NCBI GenBank assembly: GCA_016222805.1
Contig: JACRQG010000024.1
Location: forward strand, 32,001 to 96,000
Origin: Verrucomicrobiota bacterium
GTDB taxonomy: Bacteria; Verrucomicrobiota; Verrucomicrobiia; Opitutales; Opitutaceae
DNA length: 64,000 bases
Direction: 5' to 3'
Each line of letters opens with the position of its first letter. Positions within the stretch are counted from its first letter, which is position 1. The position numbers and the translations under genes were made by a program. The notes under the pieces were generated by a model, which worked only from the letters and a program-made list of their open reading frames with translations, searched no databases and had not been told where the DNA came from. Positions 44,601 through 52,590 of the stretch are shown here, piece after piece.

Positions 44601-45237
44601 CGGCGTGGTGTCGGCCCGGCTGTACCGGCGCGACATCACCGACTTCTGGGGTACCACGCTCACGCCGGCCACCAACGAACTCCTCGAGCCTTGGGGGCTT
44701 GATCCGTCGGTCTACGGGCAGGCGCTCGGCTACCTGATCAGCACCCGCAACAACGTTGGCTCGGCCCGGGTGAGCGGGATGGAGTTCGATTACCGCCAGA
44801 ACCTGACCTTTCTGCCGGCCTGGGCGCGCGGCCTCACGGTCTTTGGCAACATCACCCTGCAGCACCTGAAGGGCGACCAGATGGCGAGCTTCAGCGGGTT
44901 CGTGGGCCGGACCATCAATTGGGGCCTCAGCTACAGTCGCGCCCGCTTCACCACGCGGCTGGCGGTGAACCTGAAGGGGCGCGTGAAGCAGGGGCAGATC
45001 ACCAACGCCGGCACCGAGCCGGGGACGTTTCAATACCTGCTGCCGCGAAACAGCGCGGACCTGACCGCCGAATACCGGCTCACGCGGGCCCTCTCCGTGT
45101 TCGTGAGCGGCCGCAATGTCAACGAGGCCATCGACGACACGGTGATCTACGGTCCCAACACGCCGCGTAATCGTAGCCTGAGCGGACGCGCCGACTACCG
45201 CGCGTACTGGAACGTGGGCGTCAAGGCGACCTTCTGA
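41698..45237 (+). CDS. TonB-dependent receptor with STN domain and internal second signal peptide
   Basis: A 1179-residue receptor. From GTG 41698 there is a hydrophobic stretch (TWVLLAGLSGSLGAATG) and an STN signalling domain (FDVPAGEAAETLKLAARQGG ... GTGLELVDG, residues about 52-125). At residue 150 the same frame has an ATG (42145) followed by a textbook signal peptide ending near ASSPATSAADG. Then come a carboxypeptidase-like domain (GSIEGRVFNPAVGSYVNNA), a plug (KFLPGVTLNRDGSDGRSI, VEITRSQNPDSPANAIGG) and a barrel ending WNVGVKATF. It is a paralogue of the receptor at 34151. With the sigma/FecR pair upstream it is a transducer-type receptor. The second start could produce a receptor lacking STN. 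Confidence 0.9.
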   Translation: MIRHRREISLSERSLLGRLGALVFLPLQYCRTWVLLAGLSGSLGAATGPGEVAFDVPAGEAAETLKLAARQGGLEIAFFAETVRGVRTPALRGSFAPREALAQLVAGTGLELVDGVDGSPLSLRRQDPAASAGQAPSPGSPDSISPAPRMKSRNPLATLGAWFALALASSPATSAADGSALITGSIEGRVFNPAVGSYVNNARVVVDGTRLETFTDEFGTFSLPRVPAGPATVRVFYTGFAAETQAVRVEAGRRAEVNFNLRAGKEPDTVLLDAFTVAATRDMAASDIAVNEQRYFSGIKNVVAADSFGDIAEGNVGEFAKFLPGVTLNRDGSDGRSIALGGVPASGTPIMVDGNSLASAASSSGSRTVELEQISITSMSRVEITRSQNPDSPANAIGGSVNLVSRSAFERAKPLYSVKTYLSFKGGDFELKKVPSPFANRAYPFEPNVEVSAVVPLTRNFGITASGLITRALANGQGSLMTWVPNGAGQSANFPATTIDQPYLVRYRLQERPKISVRESASIGADWRLSDAGVLSFGFQYAYFNAEFWVRQLNFDVGRVASFGPDFTQGAAGAGFAQIIYDARQKDGTTYMPSLRYRHNGPIWQWQINTAYSRASNHYRNVDKGYFQTNNAYFRNLTLRFEQMNFDHPGVVSAKDSAGRDVDPYALANYRLEGLQGSRIDGYDIVRSLSFHVKRDFLGRLPLTAKVGMDVRSQHRDLWRDTYDTTFVGADRTAQSADDRADQWFDPVYSSRDLLFGTRMQWMDPSKIVDTFRANPAYFNHTETNAVNYYRSVVNGSQVVTETITAPYLRLDTKLLDGRVQLTGGLRYERTDDAGDGPLVDPVRIYQRNAAGQIVRDAAGRPVVVAALNTLAGTKLAYLERASHTEKSYGNFFPSLNGTLQIRDNLLARASYARSISRPEFTNILPSASLPDPEGTGRTITLSNPALKPWTADSYGVALEYYFAERSGGVVSARLYRRDITDFWGTTLTPATNELLEPWGLDPSVYGQALGYLISTRNNVGSARVSGMEFDYRQNLTFLPAWARGLTVFGNITLQHLKGDQMASFSGFVGRTINWGLSYSRARFTTRLAVNLKGRVKQGQITNAGTEPGTFQYLLPRNSADLTAEYRLTRALSVFVSGRNVNEAIDDTVIYGPNTPRNRSLSGRADYRAYWNVGVKATF

Positions 45238-45262
45238 ACACCTCCCGTCTCGTCTTCCGTCC

Positions 45263-46627
45263 ATGAACCGCCGCGACTTTCTCCGTCACGCTGCCGGGTT
45301 TGTCGCCGGCGGACTGGCGGCGCCGTGGCTGCGCGGCACCGCGGCCGGCACCGCGGCGCCGCCGTCGTTCTGGTCGCGTTTTCCCGCGGCGACGGACTTC
45401 GAGGCGAAGGTTCCGGTCATCCGCCTCGCGACGGATCGGGTCATCCATCGCTTCTTCGACACCTCCCCGATCAGTCCCTCGGGCCGGTATGTCGGCCTGT
45501 TTCGCCTCCCCAATGAAACGAGGCCACCGCAGCCCGGCGAAACGGGAGAGGTGATCGTGGTGGATCTCGAGACCGGCCGGGAACGAACGGTCGCCACGTC
45601 GCGCGGCTGGGAGACGCAGATGGGCGCCAACGTGCAATGGGGGCGGACCGACGCAGATCTCTTCTTCAACGACGTCGATCCGGCGACGTGGACGCCGTTT
45701 GCGGTCCGCCTCGATCCCGCGACGGGCGAGCGACGACGTCTGGCGGGGACCGTCTTCACGGTGTCGCCGGACGGCGGTCAGCTGACTTCCTACAATCTGG
45801 TGGCGTCGCGGCTCATCCAGGTGGGCTACGGTGTGGTGCTCCCGGAGACGCAGACGCGCCGCAATCGCGGTCCGGTGTCGGATGACGGCATCTTTGTCAC
45901 GGATCTGGCCACCGGCCGGGTGCGGATGATTGTCTCGATCCAGGAAATGCTGGAACGGGCGGTGCCGAAGCTGGAGATTCCCCACGCGGACCGTTGCGAG
46001 TTCTATTGTTTCCAGGTGCGGTGGAATCGCCAGGGCACGCGCCTGATGACCTTCCTGCGCTGGCACGATCCGGCGGCAGCCAAGGGCGGACCGCGACTGC
46101 TCACGCTCCTGACCATGAAGGGGGATGGCTCCGATATCCGCGTGGCGGTGTCGCCCCAGCAGTATGCGCGCGGCGGCCACCATCCGATGTGGACGCCGGA
46201 CGGGGAGCATCTCACCCTCAATCTCAACATCCGCGACGGGACCAAGGACCTCGATTTGGTGCGCGTGCGTTATGACGGCTCCGATCTGCGTTCGATCCAT
46301 CCGGTCGGCTCCGGGCATCCTTCGCAACATCCGACGCTGCCGTTCATGATCACCGATGCCTACCCGCGGGAACCCGTGACGCGCGGGGATGGCACGGCGC
46401 CCCTGCGGTTGATCGACCTTCGGTCCAGAACCGAAGTGGCCCTGGCGCACGTCCTGCAGACCACCAGCGATACGCGGAAACTCACCTCGGAGCACCGGAT
46501 CGATGCCCATCCGGTATGGGATGCGACGGGCCGCTATGTCGTCTTCAATGGCGTGCACCGCAACACCCGCTCGGTCTTCGTTGCCGACCTGGCGGAGTGG
46601 TTGCGGAAGGCCATGGACCGTGTGTGA
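45263..46627 (+). CDS. Tat-exported WD40/TolB-like beta-propeller protein
   Basis: A 454-residue protein with a twin-arginine signal (MNRRDFLRHAAGFVAGGLAA). After about residue 35 it shows propeller blades: DTSPISPSGRYVGLFRLP, HHPMWTPDGEHLTLNLNIRD and AHPVWDATGRYVVFNGVHR. The blade pattern recalls oligogalacturonate-lyase-like or TolB/WD40-like propellers, but lyase catalytic residues cannot be assigned with confidence. It starts 25 bp after the TonB receptor, so it belongs to the same unit. The likely site is the periplasm and the ligand may be the polymer imported by the receptor. Confidence 0.78.
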   Translation: MNRRDFLRHAAGFVAGGLAAPWLRGTAAGTAAPPSFWSRFPAATDFEAKVPVIRLATDRVIHRFFDTSPISPSGRYVGLFRLPNETRPPQPGETGEVIVVDLETGRERTVATSRGWETQMGANVQWGRTDADLFFNDVDPATWTPFAVRLDPATGERRRLAGTVFTVSPDGGQLTSYNLVASRLIQVGYGVVLPETQTRRNRGPVSDDGIFVTDLATGRVRMIVSIQEMLERAVPKLEIPHADRCEFYCFQVRWNRQGTRLMTFLRWHDPAAAKGGPRLLTLLTMKGDGSDIRVAVSPQQYARGGHHPMWTPDGEHLTLNLNIRDGTKDLDLVRVRYDGSDLRSIHPVGSGHPSQHPTLPFMITDAYPREPVTRGDGTAPLRLIDLRSRTEVALAHVLQTTSDTRKLTSEHRIDAHPVWDATGRYVVFNGVHRNTRSVFVADLAEWLRKAMDRV

Positions 46628-46693
46628 TCCTGGTAATGAACACGGTGCGTTTTCCTTTCCGACTCTAACCTGGGTCCGTCCGAATTGCTTTCC

Positions 46694-48061
46694 ATGAACC
46701 GTCGCCAATTCCTCACTCGCTCCTCGACTGCCGCCGTCGCGACCGCCGCGTTCGGCCCCACGATCTTCGCCGCGGCCAAGAAGGCCGGCCGACCCCCGCG
46801 CGTCCTGCTCCGCAGTTCGTGGCAGAGCGTCAACATCGGCGACATCGGGCACACCCCCGGTGCCCTCTCACTGCTCTACAAACACTTCCCGGAGGTCGAG
46901 GTGACGCTCTGGCCGGGCAGCCTCGGCCATGGCTCGCGCGAGCTCCTCACCAAGGGTTACCCGCAGCTGAAAATCGTCGAGGGTAGCCTGGGCAAGGACG
47001 ACAAGCCGAACAACGAGAAGTTGGCGCAGGTCTGGGCTGAGACCGACCTTTACCTCAGTGGCTCCGGCTCCGGCTTCCCGGCCAGCGCCCATGCCGTGGC
47101 TTTCCGCCGGGCCACCGGCAAGCCCGTGGGCGTCTTCGGGGTAAGCACCGACCCAATCTCGGGCGTCGGCGCCAATCGCGATCCCGAGGGAGGCACGCTG
47201 GTGAGCATCCGCGAGCGGGCGATGAAGCTGCCGCCGACGCACCTGGCGGCCGACCTCCGCTACATCATGGACAACTCGGCGTTTTTCTTCTGCCGCGACA
47301 CCATTTCGCGCGACTACCTGAAGGCGCAGGGGGTGAAGACGCCGGTGCTCGAATTCGGACCGGATGCCCAGCTCGGCATGCACCTGCGCGACGACGCCAA
47401 GGGACTGGCCTGGCTCAAGGAGCGGGGGCTTACCGAAGGAAAGTTCATCTGCGTGATTCCTCGGCTGCGCTACACGCCGTACTACAAGATCCGCAACACC
47501 GCGCGCGGGAAGGACGACTTCGTCAAGGATGCCATCAACGAGCGGACCACGGAAAAGGATCACGCGAAGCTGCGGGAGATGATCGTGTCCTACATCAAGG
47601 CGACCGGCCACAAGGTGATGGTCTGCGCGGAAATGACCTACCAGGTGGAGATGGGCAAGGAGGTGCTGGTCGATCCGCTCCCGGCCGAGGTGAAGAAGAA
47701 TGTCGTCTGGCGCGACACCTACTGGCTGCCCGACGAGGCGGCGTCGATCTATTCAAAGGCGCAGTGTGTCGTCAGCGTCGAGTGTCACTCTCCCCTCATC
47801 GCCCTGCACCAGGGGACGCCCACCTTCTACGTCCGGCAGCCGACGGATACCTGCAAGGGGCAGATGTACCGCGATTTTGGCGCCGGCGATTGGTTCTTTG
47901 AGGTCGACGAGACGAATGGCCCGCAATTGTGGTCGCGGCTCGGGGCCATCGTGAAGGACCCGGCGGCGGCGAAAGCCCGGGTGAAGTCCATCATGGCGAC
48001 GGTCGAGGCGCGGCAGAAGCGCATGGTGGACGCCGTGCGCGAGGCCTGCCGCGTCGGGTGA
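46694..48061 (+). CDS. Tat-exported polysaccharide pyruvyl transferase-family protein
   Basis: A 455-residue protein with a Tat signal (MNRRQFLTRSSTAAVATAAF) followed by a polysaccharide pyruvyl transferase-like domain. Visible pieces are SVNIGDIGHTPGALSLL, DLYLSGSGSGFPASAHAVAF, SAFFFCRDTISRDYL, KFICVIPRLRYTPYY and CVVSVECHSPLIALHQGTP, a pattern typical of CsaB/WcaK relatives. These enzymes add ketal-linked pyruvate to sugars using phosphoenolpyruvate in the cytoplasm, so export is unexpected. The N-terminus may instead be retained. The ATG at 46694 is used (TTG 46685 is the alternative). It follows the propeller gene by 66 bp. Confidence 0.78.
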   Translation: MNRRQFLTRSSTAAVATAAFGPTIFAAAKKAGRPPRVLLRSSWQSVNIGDIGHTPGALSLLYKHFPEVEVTLWPGSLGHGSRELLTKGYPQLKIVEGSLGKDDKPNNEKLAQVWAETDLYLSGSGSGFPASAHAVAFRRATGKPVGVFGVSTDPISGVGANRDPEGGTLVSIRERAMKLPPTHLAADLRYIMDNSAFFFCRDTISRDYLKAQGVKTPVLEFGPDAQLGMHLRDDAKGLAWLKERGLTEGKFICVIPRLRYTPYYKIRNTARGKDDFVKDAINERTTEKDHAKLREMIVSYIKATGHKVMVCAEMTYQVEMGKEVLVDPLPAEVKKNVVWRDTYWLPDEAASIYSKAQCVVSVECHSPLIALHQGTPTFYVRQPTDTCKGQMYRDFGAGDWFFEVDETNGPQLWSRLGAIVKDPAAAKARVKSIMATVEARQKRMVDAVREACRVG

Positions 48062-48104
48062 CGGGCCGGTTCCGTCGCGCGCCATTGGCAGACGGTCAGA
48101 GGTA

Positions 48105-48125
48105 GCCGGGGTCGGCAACCCCGGC
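48105..48125. repeat. Palindromic GTAGCC-type intergenic repeat
   Basis: GCCGGGGT (48105-48112) and ACCCCGGC (48118-48125) form an 8-bp-arm hairpin. It begins after GGTA, and a GGCTACA end lies at about 48174-48180, so a longer element of roughly 80 bp with GTAGCC/GGCTAC ends is likely. It may serve as a bidirectional terminator between convergent genes. Confidence 0.5.
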
Positions 48126-48197
48126 AGCTGGCGTCGGGGAGCCCGACCTGGTTCGGCCGGGCTCGCCGCGCCTGGCTACAAGTCAGGGCCGACGCGC

Positions 48198-49031
48198 CTA
48201 TCCCTCACTTGAAACTGGTCTCGCCGGGCCGGCGGATGAGGTGGGCTCCGCCAGCGGCATCCCGCCCCGGAGTTTCCGTCCGTCACGCTCCCACCGATAG
48301 ACCAAGGGGGCGCGGGTTCGTTCGAGTTGCTTGAACAGCGCCGGGTCCGCGCGTTTCGGCAGTTCGAGTTCGTCGAGGCCGGTGGCGTCGCAGTTCAGCA
48401 GCCGGGCATACGGCTTGAAGTGTTCCACACGGCCAACCACCCGGGAAAAGCTGGCGATCGGCGCCGGCGGCGTGACGCGATCGAGGGCGAGAAAACAATA
48501 GGGGAGGCTGCGCAGATCGATGCCCGCCCGTTGGCCGAATTTCACCCAGTTCGAATCGGCGAAGATCTCGGGCGGCGGCGGGGCGAAGAAGTGGCACCAA
48601 TGGCGCTCCTGCCCGGCTGCCAAGGCGGGGCAGGTGCCGGCGTGCGTGCAGGGAGCCACCACGTGGAATGCCGCCCGCAGTTCCTCGCGCAGCGCCCCGA
48701 GTTGCCGGCTGACGGTGTGCGTCCCGGGTTCGACCCAGACGACGGCTTCGGCGCGGGCCACGAGACGGCGCAGCGAATCGAGGGACTCGGGAGGCAGTTC
48801 GTTGAGCACGTGGCTGAGGATAAGCAGGCCGAGGGGTTCGTCCGCCGCCAGATAACCCGGGGTGGCGGTGGCGATCTTCAGCTTCGGGAAGGCCAGGCGG
48901 GCGGCCTCGGCGGCGAAACTGCAGGCGAGCGGCGAGTGGTCCCACACCAGGAGCGACTCGAACCGGGCCGGGCCGAAAAACTCGATCACGCGCCGGGCGG
49001 CGACCCCGCTGCCGCAGCCCCAGTCGAGCAC
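48198..49031 (-). CDS. Rsm22-like rRNA methyltransferase, N-terminus apparently disrupted
   Basis: A 277-residue frame of an S-adenosylmethionine-dependent methyltransferase resembling the Rsm22 family. Motif I LDWGCGSGVAARRVI is at the very start, followed by GLLILSHVLNELP, VWVEPGTHTVSRQLG, CTHAGTCPAL and HWCHFF. The only standard start (GTG 49031) sits immediately before motif I, so the expected helical lead-in is missing. That lead-in is partly readable in another frame just upstream (from GTG 49141: NWPDLDWSVLDRLRDRFL), and RVLRELRLRGWRPGSPHV precedes motif I in the correct frame. The gene thus looks frameshifted or partly deleted. Function may be lost. Confidence 0.65.
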   Translation of the reverse strand: MLDWGCGSGVAARRVIEFFGPARFESLLVWDHSPLACSFAAEAARLAFPKLKIATATPGYLAADEPLGLLILSHVLNELPPESLDSLRRLVARAEAVVWVEPGTHTVSRQLGALREELRAAFHVVAPCTHAGTCPALAAGQERHWCHFFAPPPPEIFADSNWVKFGQRAGIDLRSLPYCFLALDRVTPPAPIASFSRVVGRVEHFKPYARLLNCDATGLDELELPKRADPALFKQLERTRAPLVYRWERDGRKLRGGMPLAEPTSSAGPARPVSSEG

Positions 49032-49127
49032 GTGGGGTGAGCCCGGCCGCCAGCCACGCAGGCGGAGTTCGCGCAGGACCCGCGCAGGAACCGGTCGCGG
49101 AGGCGATCGAGGACAGACCAGTCGAGA

Positions 49128-50336
49128 TCAGGCCAGTTCACGGGAGAGCGGGAGCCCGAGAAGGCGGGCAAGGGCCTGGTGGCGGATGCCGTAGAATGCT
49201 GCGAAGTCCCGGAGGCGCTCCGCCCGGGTGGCGTCTCCTGGAGGATGGGCGCGGACCGCGGCGATCATCAGATTCTTCGCCGTGTGCTCGGTGGAGATGA
49301 ACTCGAAGACCTTGGTACGGTAGCCGGCCCATTCGAGGAGCTGGGCGCGCAGGGCGTCGGTGACGAACTCGGCCTGGCGCTCCTGGAAAATTCCGTGGCG
49401 CAGAGCGTCGGCGAGCACGGCGGGAGCGGTGAGTTGCGGGCGGAGTTCCTTCTGACAGCACGGGGCGACAACGAGCAGCCGCGCGCCGGCGGCAACCCCT
49501 CGGGCGAGGGCATCGTCGGTCGCAGTGTCGCAGGCGTGCAGGGCGATCAGGACGTCGAGGTTTTCCCCGCCGGGGAGGGATCCGCGGCCGATCTCGCCGG
49601 CTTCGAAGCGGAGGTGCGCGGCGAAGCCGTGGGTGGCGGCCGCGCGGTTGCAAAAATCGACCAGGGCTGGGCGTCGTTCGATGCCGCAAATCTCCGCGGC
49701 CGGGCCCAGCAAATGGGCGAGGGCGAAGGTGAGGTAGCCCTTGCCGCAGCCGGCGTCGAGGATGCGGAGGGGGCGGGCGGAGGCCGCTCCGCGGTCCGGA
49801 AAGGCTTCGTCGAGCAGATGGGTGAGCAGCTCCGCGAACTTCTGGATCTGGCGAAACTTGTCCGCCATCCCTTCGCGCGGTGCACCCCGGTCGTTGATCA
49901 CGCCGAGTTCCCGCAGCCAGGGCGTGTCGGCCGAAATGAGGTGCGCCTTCGCACGGTCATGCGTGGCGATCGGGGCTCGAGGAGTCGCGGAGACGGCGGT
50001 GATCTTGAGGCGGCCCGTGCCGTCGGGCTGGGTTTCCAACTGGGCGACCTGCCCCGAGGTGAAGAGATGGGCGTCGAGAAAATCCCCGCCGATGAGCGGC
50101 GCCAGCAGTTCCAGGGCGGCGGCGGGCGGAAAGTTTCGCGTGACATCGCGGGTGTCGTGCCGCCACACCAGCGAAAGGTGGGGGCCCGCCTTGAGCACGA
50201 TCGGGCGGACGAAAAGATTGCGCAGGGTGGTGTCGGCGCCGCGGTGTTTCCCGAGGGTGAGTTTTACCAGGGTGCCCGAGCCGATGGATTCGCGAAGGAG
50301 ATCAAGAAAGCGAATGCGGGCGGGAGCGGCGGGCAT
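49128..50336 (-). CDS. SAM-dependent methyltransferase (Methyltransf_32-like)
   Basis: A 402-residue methyltransferase. The N-terminal domain (LLRESIGSGTLVKLTLGKHRG) probably binds RNA. SAM motif I is LRILDAGCGKGYLTFALAHLL near residue 195, then FEAGEIGRG and the family-typical LIALHACDTATDDALARG and VVAPCCQKELRPQL. The last pair (HACDTATD, APCCQ) marks the Methyltransf_32 type, which acts on RNA or proteins. Start: ATG 50336 (MPAAPARIRFLDLL). The Rsm22-like gene overlaps its end, so both were probably co-transcribed rRNA-modification genes. Confidence 0.82.
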   Translation of the reverse strand: MPAAPARIRFLDLLRESIGSGTLVKLTLGKHRGADTTLRNLFVRPIVLKAGPHLSLVWRHDTRDVTRNFPPAAALELLAPLIGGDFLDAHLFTSGQVAQLETQPDGTGRLKITAVSATPRAPIATHDRAKAHLISADTPWLRELGVINDRGAPREGMADKFRQIQKFAELLTHLLDEAFPDRGAASARPLRILDAGCGKGYLTFALAHLLGPAAEICGIERRPALVDFCNRAAATHGFAAHLRFEAGEIGRGSLPGGENLDVLIALHACDTATDDALARGVAAGARLLVVAPCCQKELRPQLTAPAVLADALRHGIFQERQAEFVTDALRAQLLEWAGYRTKVFEFISTEHTAKNLMIAAVRAHPPGDATRAERLRDFAAFYGIRHQALARLLGLPLSRELA

Positions 50337-50416
50337 GCTCCAGCGTGCGCGAAAAGCCGCCTCTGCGTCAACCGGGGCGCGCACCGGGCCTCCGGTCGAG
50401 TCTTTCAGACCAGGAG

Positions 50417-50487
50417 AACCACGGATGGACACGGATGTACACGGATGAAAACCGCTCGATTCGTGTCCCTTCGTGCGGATTCGTGGT
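50417..50487. repeat. Imperfect palindrome of ACGGATG/ATTCGTG repeats
   Basis: The element starts AACCACGGATGGACACGG and carries three ACGGATG units (50421, 50431 and 50441). It ends with complement-like ATTCGTGTCCCTTCGTG and GGATTCGTGGT. The ends thus form inverted repeats around a short loop. It is AT-richer than the surroundings. Similar repeats occur in intergenic DNA of several bacterial groups (general knowledge). Confidence 0.6.
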
Positions 50488-50547
50488 CAAGCGCTTGTGC
50501 GAAATTAACTGCAGTGTCCGAGTCGTCATGCTGCCAAATTGGATCCC

Positions 50548-50596
50548 TGTAGCCGGCCTCGTTGAGGCCGGTCCGGGGTCAGCGCCCCCGGCTACA
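50548..50596. repeat. TGTAGCCGG-ended palindromic repeat (49 bp)
   Basis: The outer inverted ends are TGTAGCCGG (50548-50556) and CCGGCTACA (50588-50596). The inner core CCGGCCTC-GTT-GAGGCCGG (50553-50571) differs from the copy at 37407-37425 by one base. It lies in the 331-bp gap between the methyltransferase and the ABC binding-protein gene and may act as a transcription terminator or a REP-type element. Confidence 0.7.
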
Positions 50597-50667
50597 AGTG
50601 GACCGAGGTCATCTTTGCACCGGTCCTGAGGAAGACCACGGCGAAGCAAGGCCGACACGCTTCCTCG

Positions 50668-51669
50668 TTACGGGCCGGTCTTGGGCAGGAAGTCCGTGGT
50701 CATCGCGGCGGCGGCGGTGATGCGTCCGGGCTTGAGGAGACCGAGGCTTTCCAATTGGGCGATCTGCTTTTCGTACCGGGCCGGGTCGAGTTGCCCGATT
50801 CTGGCCGGGCCGCCATCGGCATCGCGTCCGGTGACGAGCCGCTCCCCGATGATCATCTGCCGGCTGAAGGTCATGAATTCGTCGGTATTCGCCGGATTCG
50901 CGATCTTCATCACGGTGTGTGCGGGCCGGGGATCTCCCTCCAGGTAGTCGCGCCAGCCGCGGATGTAGGCGCGGGTGAAGGCGCGGAGCTTTTCCGGATG
51001 CTCCCGGGCGAATTTCCGGTTGGTGATCAGCACGGCATAGCCGCGAAAGCCCGCGTCCCAGGTCGAGAGGAAGCGGGGCATCTTCCCGCCGGCCTTCGTG
51101 ATGTGGTAGGGCTCGGCGATGTAGTAGCCCTGCTGCAGCGTCTCCTTGTTGCTGAGGAAGGCGGCACTCGAGAACGTCTGGGCGACGACATTGACCTTGA
51201 GACCGTACTTCTTCTTCAGGAACTCGAGGAACGGCCAGCCGGGACGCGCGATGATCGTCCGGCCCTGGAGATCCTCGAACTTCCGCACCTTGCTGTCGGC
51301 GTGGACGAGGATGCCCGCGGGGTCGTCTTGAAAGACCGCAGCGAACTGGACGAACGGCAAACCCTCGGCTTGTTGCAGCAGGGTGCCGATGTCGTCGGCC
51401 TGGCCGATGTCGGCCTTGCCGGTGGCGACGGCGGGCATGACGTGCGCCCCTGGTCCGCCCGGGACGAGCACCACGTCCAGCCCTTCCTCGCGAAACCAGC
51501 CTCGTGCCTGCGCCTGGTAGAGTCCGCCGTGTTCCGGTTCCGGCACCCAGTCCAGCTGGACGGTGATCTTGGATAGGGGGCGTTCCGCGGCACGACCTAG
51601 GAGGGGCACCGTGAAGAAGGCCGAGAGTACCAGCAGCGAAACAAGGCGGGGGCGGTGAGTGGGTCGCAT
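50668..51669 (-). CDS. ABC transporter substrate-binding protein (NMT1/THI5-like)
   Basis: A 333-residue periplasmic binding protein with a signal peptide (LVSLLVLSAFFTVPLLGRA). The family start TVQLDWVPEPEHGGLYQAQARGWF is characteristic of NMT1/THI5-like proteins, followed by VPGGPGAHVMPAVATGKADIGQAD and GRTIIARPGWPFLEFLKKKYG. These deliver pyrimidine thiamine precursors, taurine, sulfonates or nitrate to ABC importers. It is encoded last in an operon with permease and ATPase. The pyrimidine-type ligand (ThiY-like) is an inference from the N-terminal motif. Confidence 0.87.
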   Translation of the reverse strand: MRPTHRPRLVSLLVLSAFFTVPLLGRAAERPLSKITVQLDWVPEPEHGGLYQAQARGWFREEGLDVVLVPGGPGAHVMPAVATGKADIGQADDIGTLLQQAEGLPFVQFAAVFQDDPAGILVHADSKVRKFEDLQGRTIIARPGWPFLEFLKKKYGLKVNVVAQTFSSAAFLSNKETLQQGYYIAEPYHITKAGGKMPRFLSTWDAGFRGYAVLITNRKFAREHPEKLRAFTRAYIRGWRDYLEGDPRPAHTVMKIANPANTDEFMTFSRQMIIGERLVTGRDADGGPARIGQLDPARYEKQIAQLESLGLLKPGRITAAAAMTTDFLPKTGP

Positions 51670-51789
51670 GGGCAGCCGCAGAATACAAACGTGGATGGCG
51701 TTTGCGCAAGCGGCGCGCGAGTTGAGGGCGGTCGGGGCGCCTCCCCCTGGCTGCCGGGCGGGCCCCGTTCCGGTTCACGGGAGCGAATC

Positions 51790-52581
51790 TCAGCGATCAG
51801 CGCGTTCGTAGGAATCGTGCCAGTGGTGCAGGGAAAGCCAGGCCAGAGCGAGCACTGCGGCGTTGAGCACGAAGCCGAGCAGGCAGGTCGTGGCGGCCGT
51901 GGCGAACAGCGCCGGATACCGGGCCTGGCTGGCGAAGATCACCGCCTGGAAACCGAGACCGCCGCCATCTCCGGCGGAGGACCCGGCGTTCATGTCGGCG
52001 ACGACCGCCCCGATGGGCGCGATGGTGGCGGCGATTCGCAGGCCGGTGAAGAAGTAGGGCAGGGCGGCGGGGACTTGCAGGAGAAACAGGCGCTGCCAGG
52101 GCCGCGCACGGTAAAGCCGGAAGAGCTCGACGAGGTTGCGATCCGTGGAAATCAGGCCCTGGGTGGTGTTCACGACCAGCGGGAAGAACGCGATGACGAA
52201 CGTGAGCAGGGCGACACTCCGCAGCCCCGCGCCCACCCAGATGACGCAGATCGGCGCCAGCACCGGGAGGGGCGTCATCTGCAGGGCCATCAGGTACGGG
52301 TACAGACTTGTCCGCACGAGCGGGGAGAGCGAGAGGGCCACGGCGAGCAGAACGCTGACGACCACGGCCAGGCCGAAACCGAGCAGGGCTCCTTCGGTGG
52401 TGTTGAGGGTGGCCCGCCAGAGGGTGGCGCGGTGGTCCACGAGCGCCTGCAGCACTGCGCCTGGCGACGGCAGGAGGAAGCGCATTTCCTCGGAGAGAAA
52501 CTCGTGGACGGCCTGCCAGACGGCCAGGACGACCAGGCCGGTCAACGCGGGAAGGAGGAGCTTGAGCAGGGTTCGGGGCAC
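51790..52581 (-). CDS. ABC transporter permease (SsuC/ThiX-like)
   Basis: A 263-residue inner-membrane permease with about six hydrophobic helices. The EAA-type cytoplasmic loop is LFRLYRARPWQRLFLLQVPAAL followed by PYFFTGLRIAATIAPIGAVVAD, which docks the ATPase. It also contains LPSPGAVLQALVDH, a common permease entry motif. It lies between ATPase and binding-protein genes (9 bp after the ATPase gene). The imported compound is unknown but probably the NMT1-type ligand. Confidence 0.9.
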   Translation of the reverse strand: MPRTLLKLLLPALTGLVVLAVWQAVHEFLSEEMRFLLPSPGAVLQALVDHRATLWRATLNTTEGALLGFGLAVVVSVLLAVALSLSPLVRTSLYPYLMALQMTPLPVLAPICVIWVGAGLRSVALLTFVIAFFPLVVNTTQGLISTDRNLVELFRLYRARPWQRLFLLQVPAALPYFFTGLRIAATIAPIGAVVADMNAGSSAGDGGGLGFQAVIFASQARYPALFATAATTCLLGFVLNAAVLALAWLSLHHWHDSYERADR

Positions 52582-52590
52582 GGCGCGGGT

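Noticed and set aside
50417-50487. CRISPR-like short repeats
   Set aside because: Units are 7-10 bp, directly adjacent, without spacers of regular length and without cas genes nearby.
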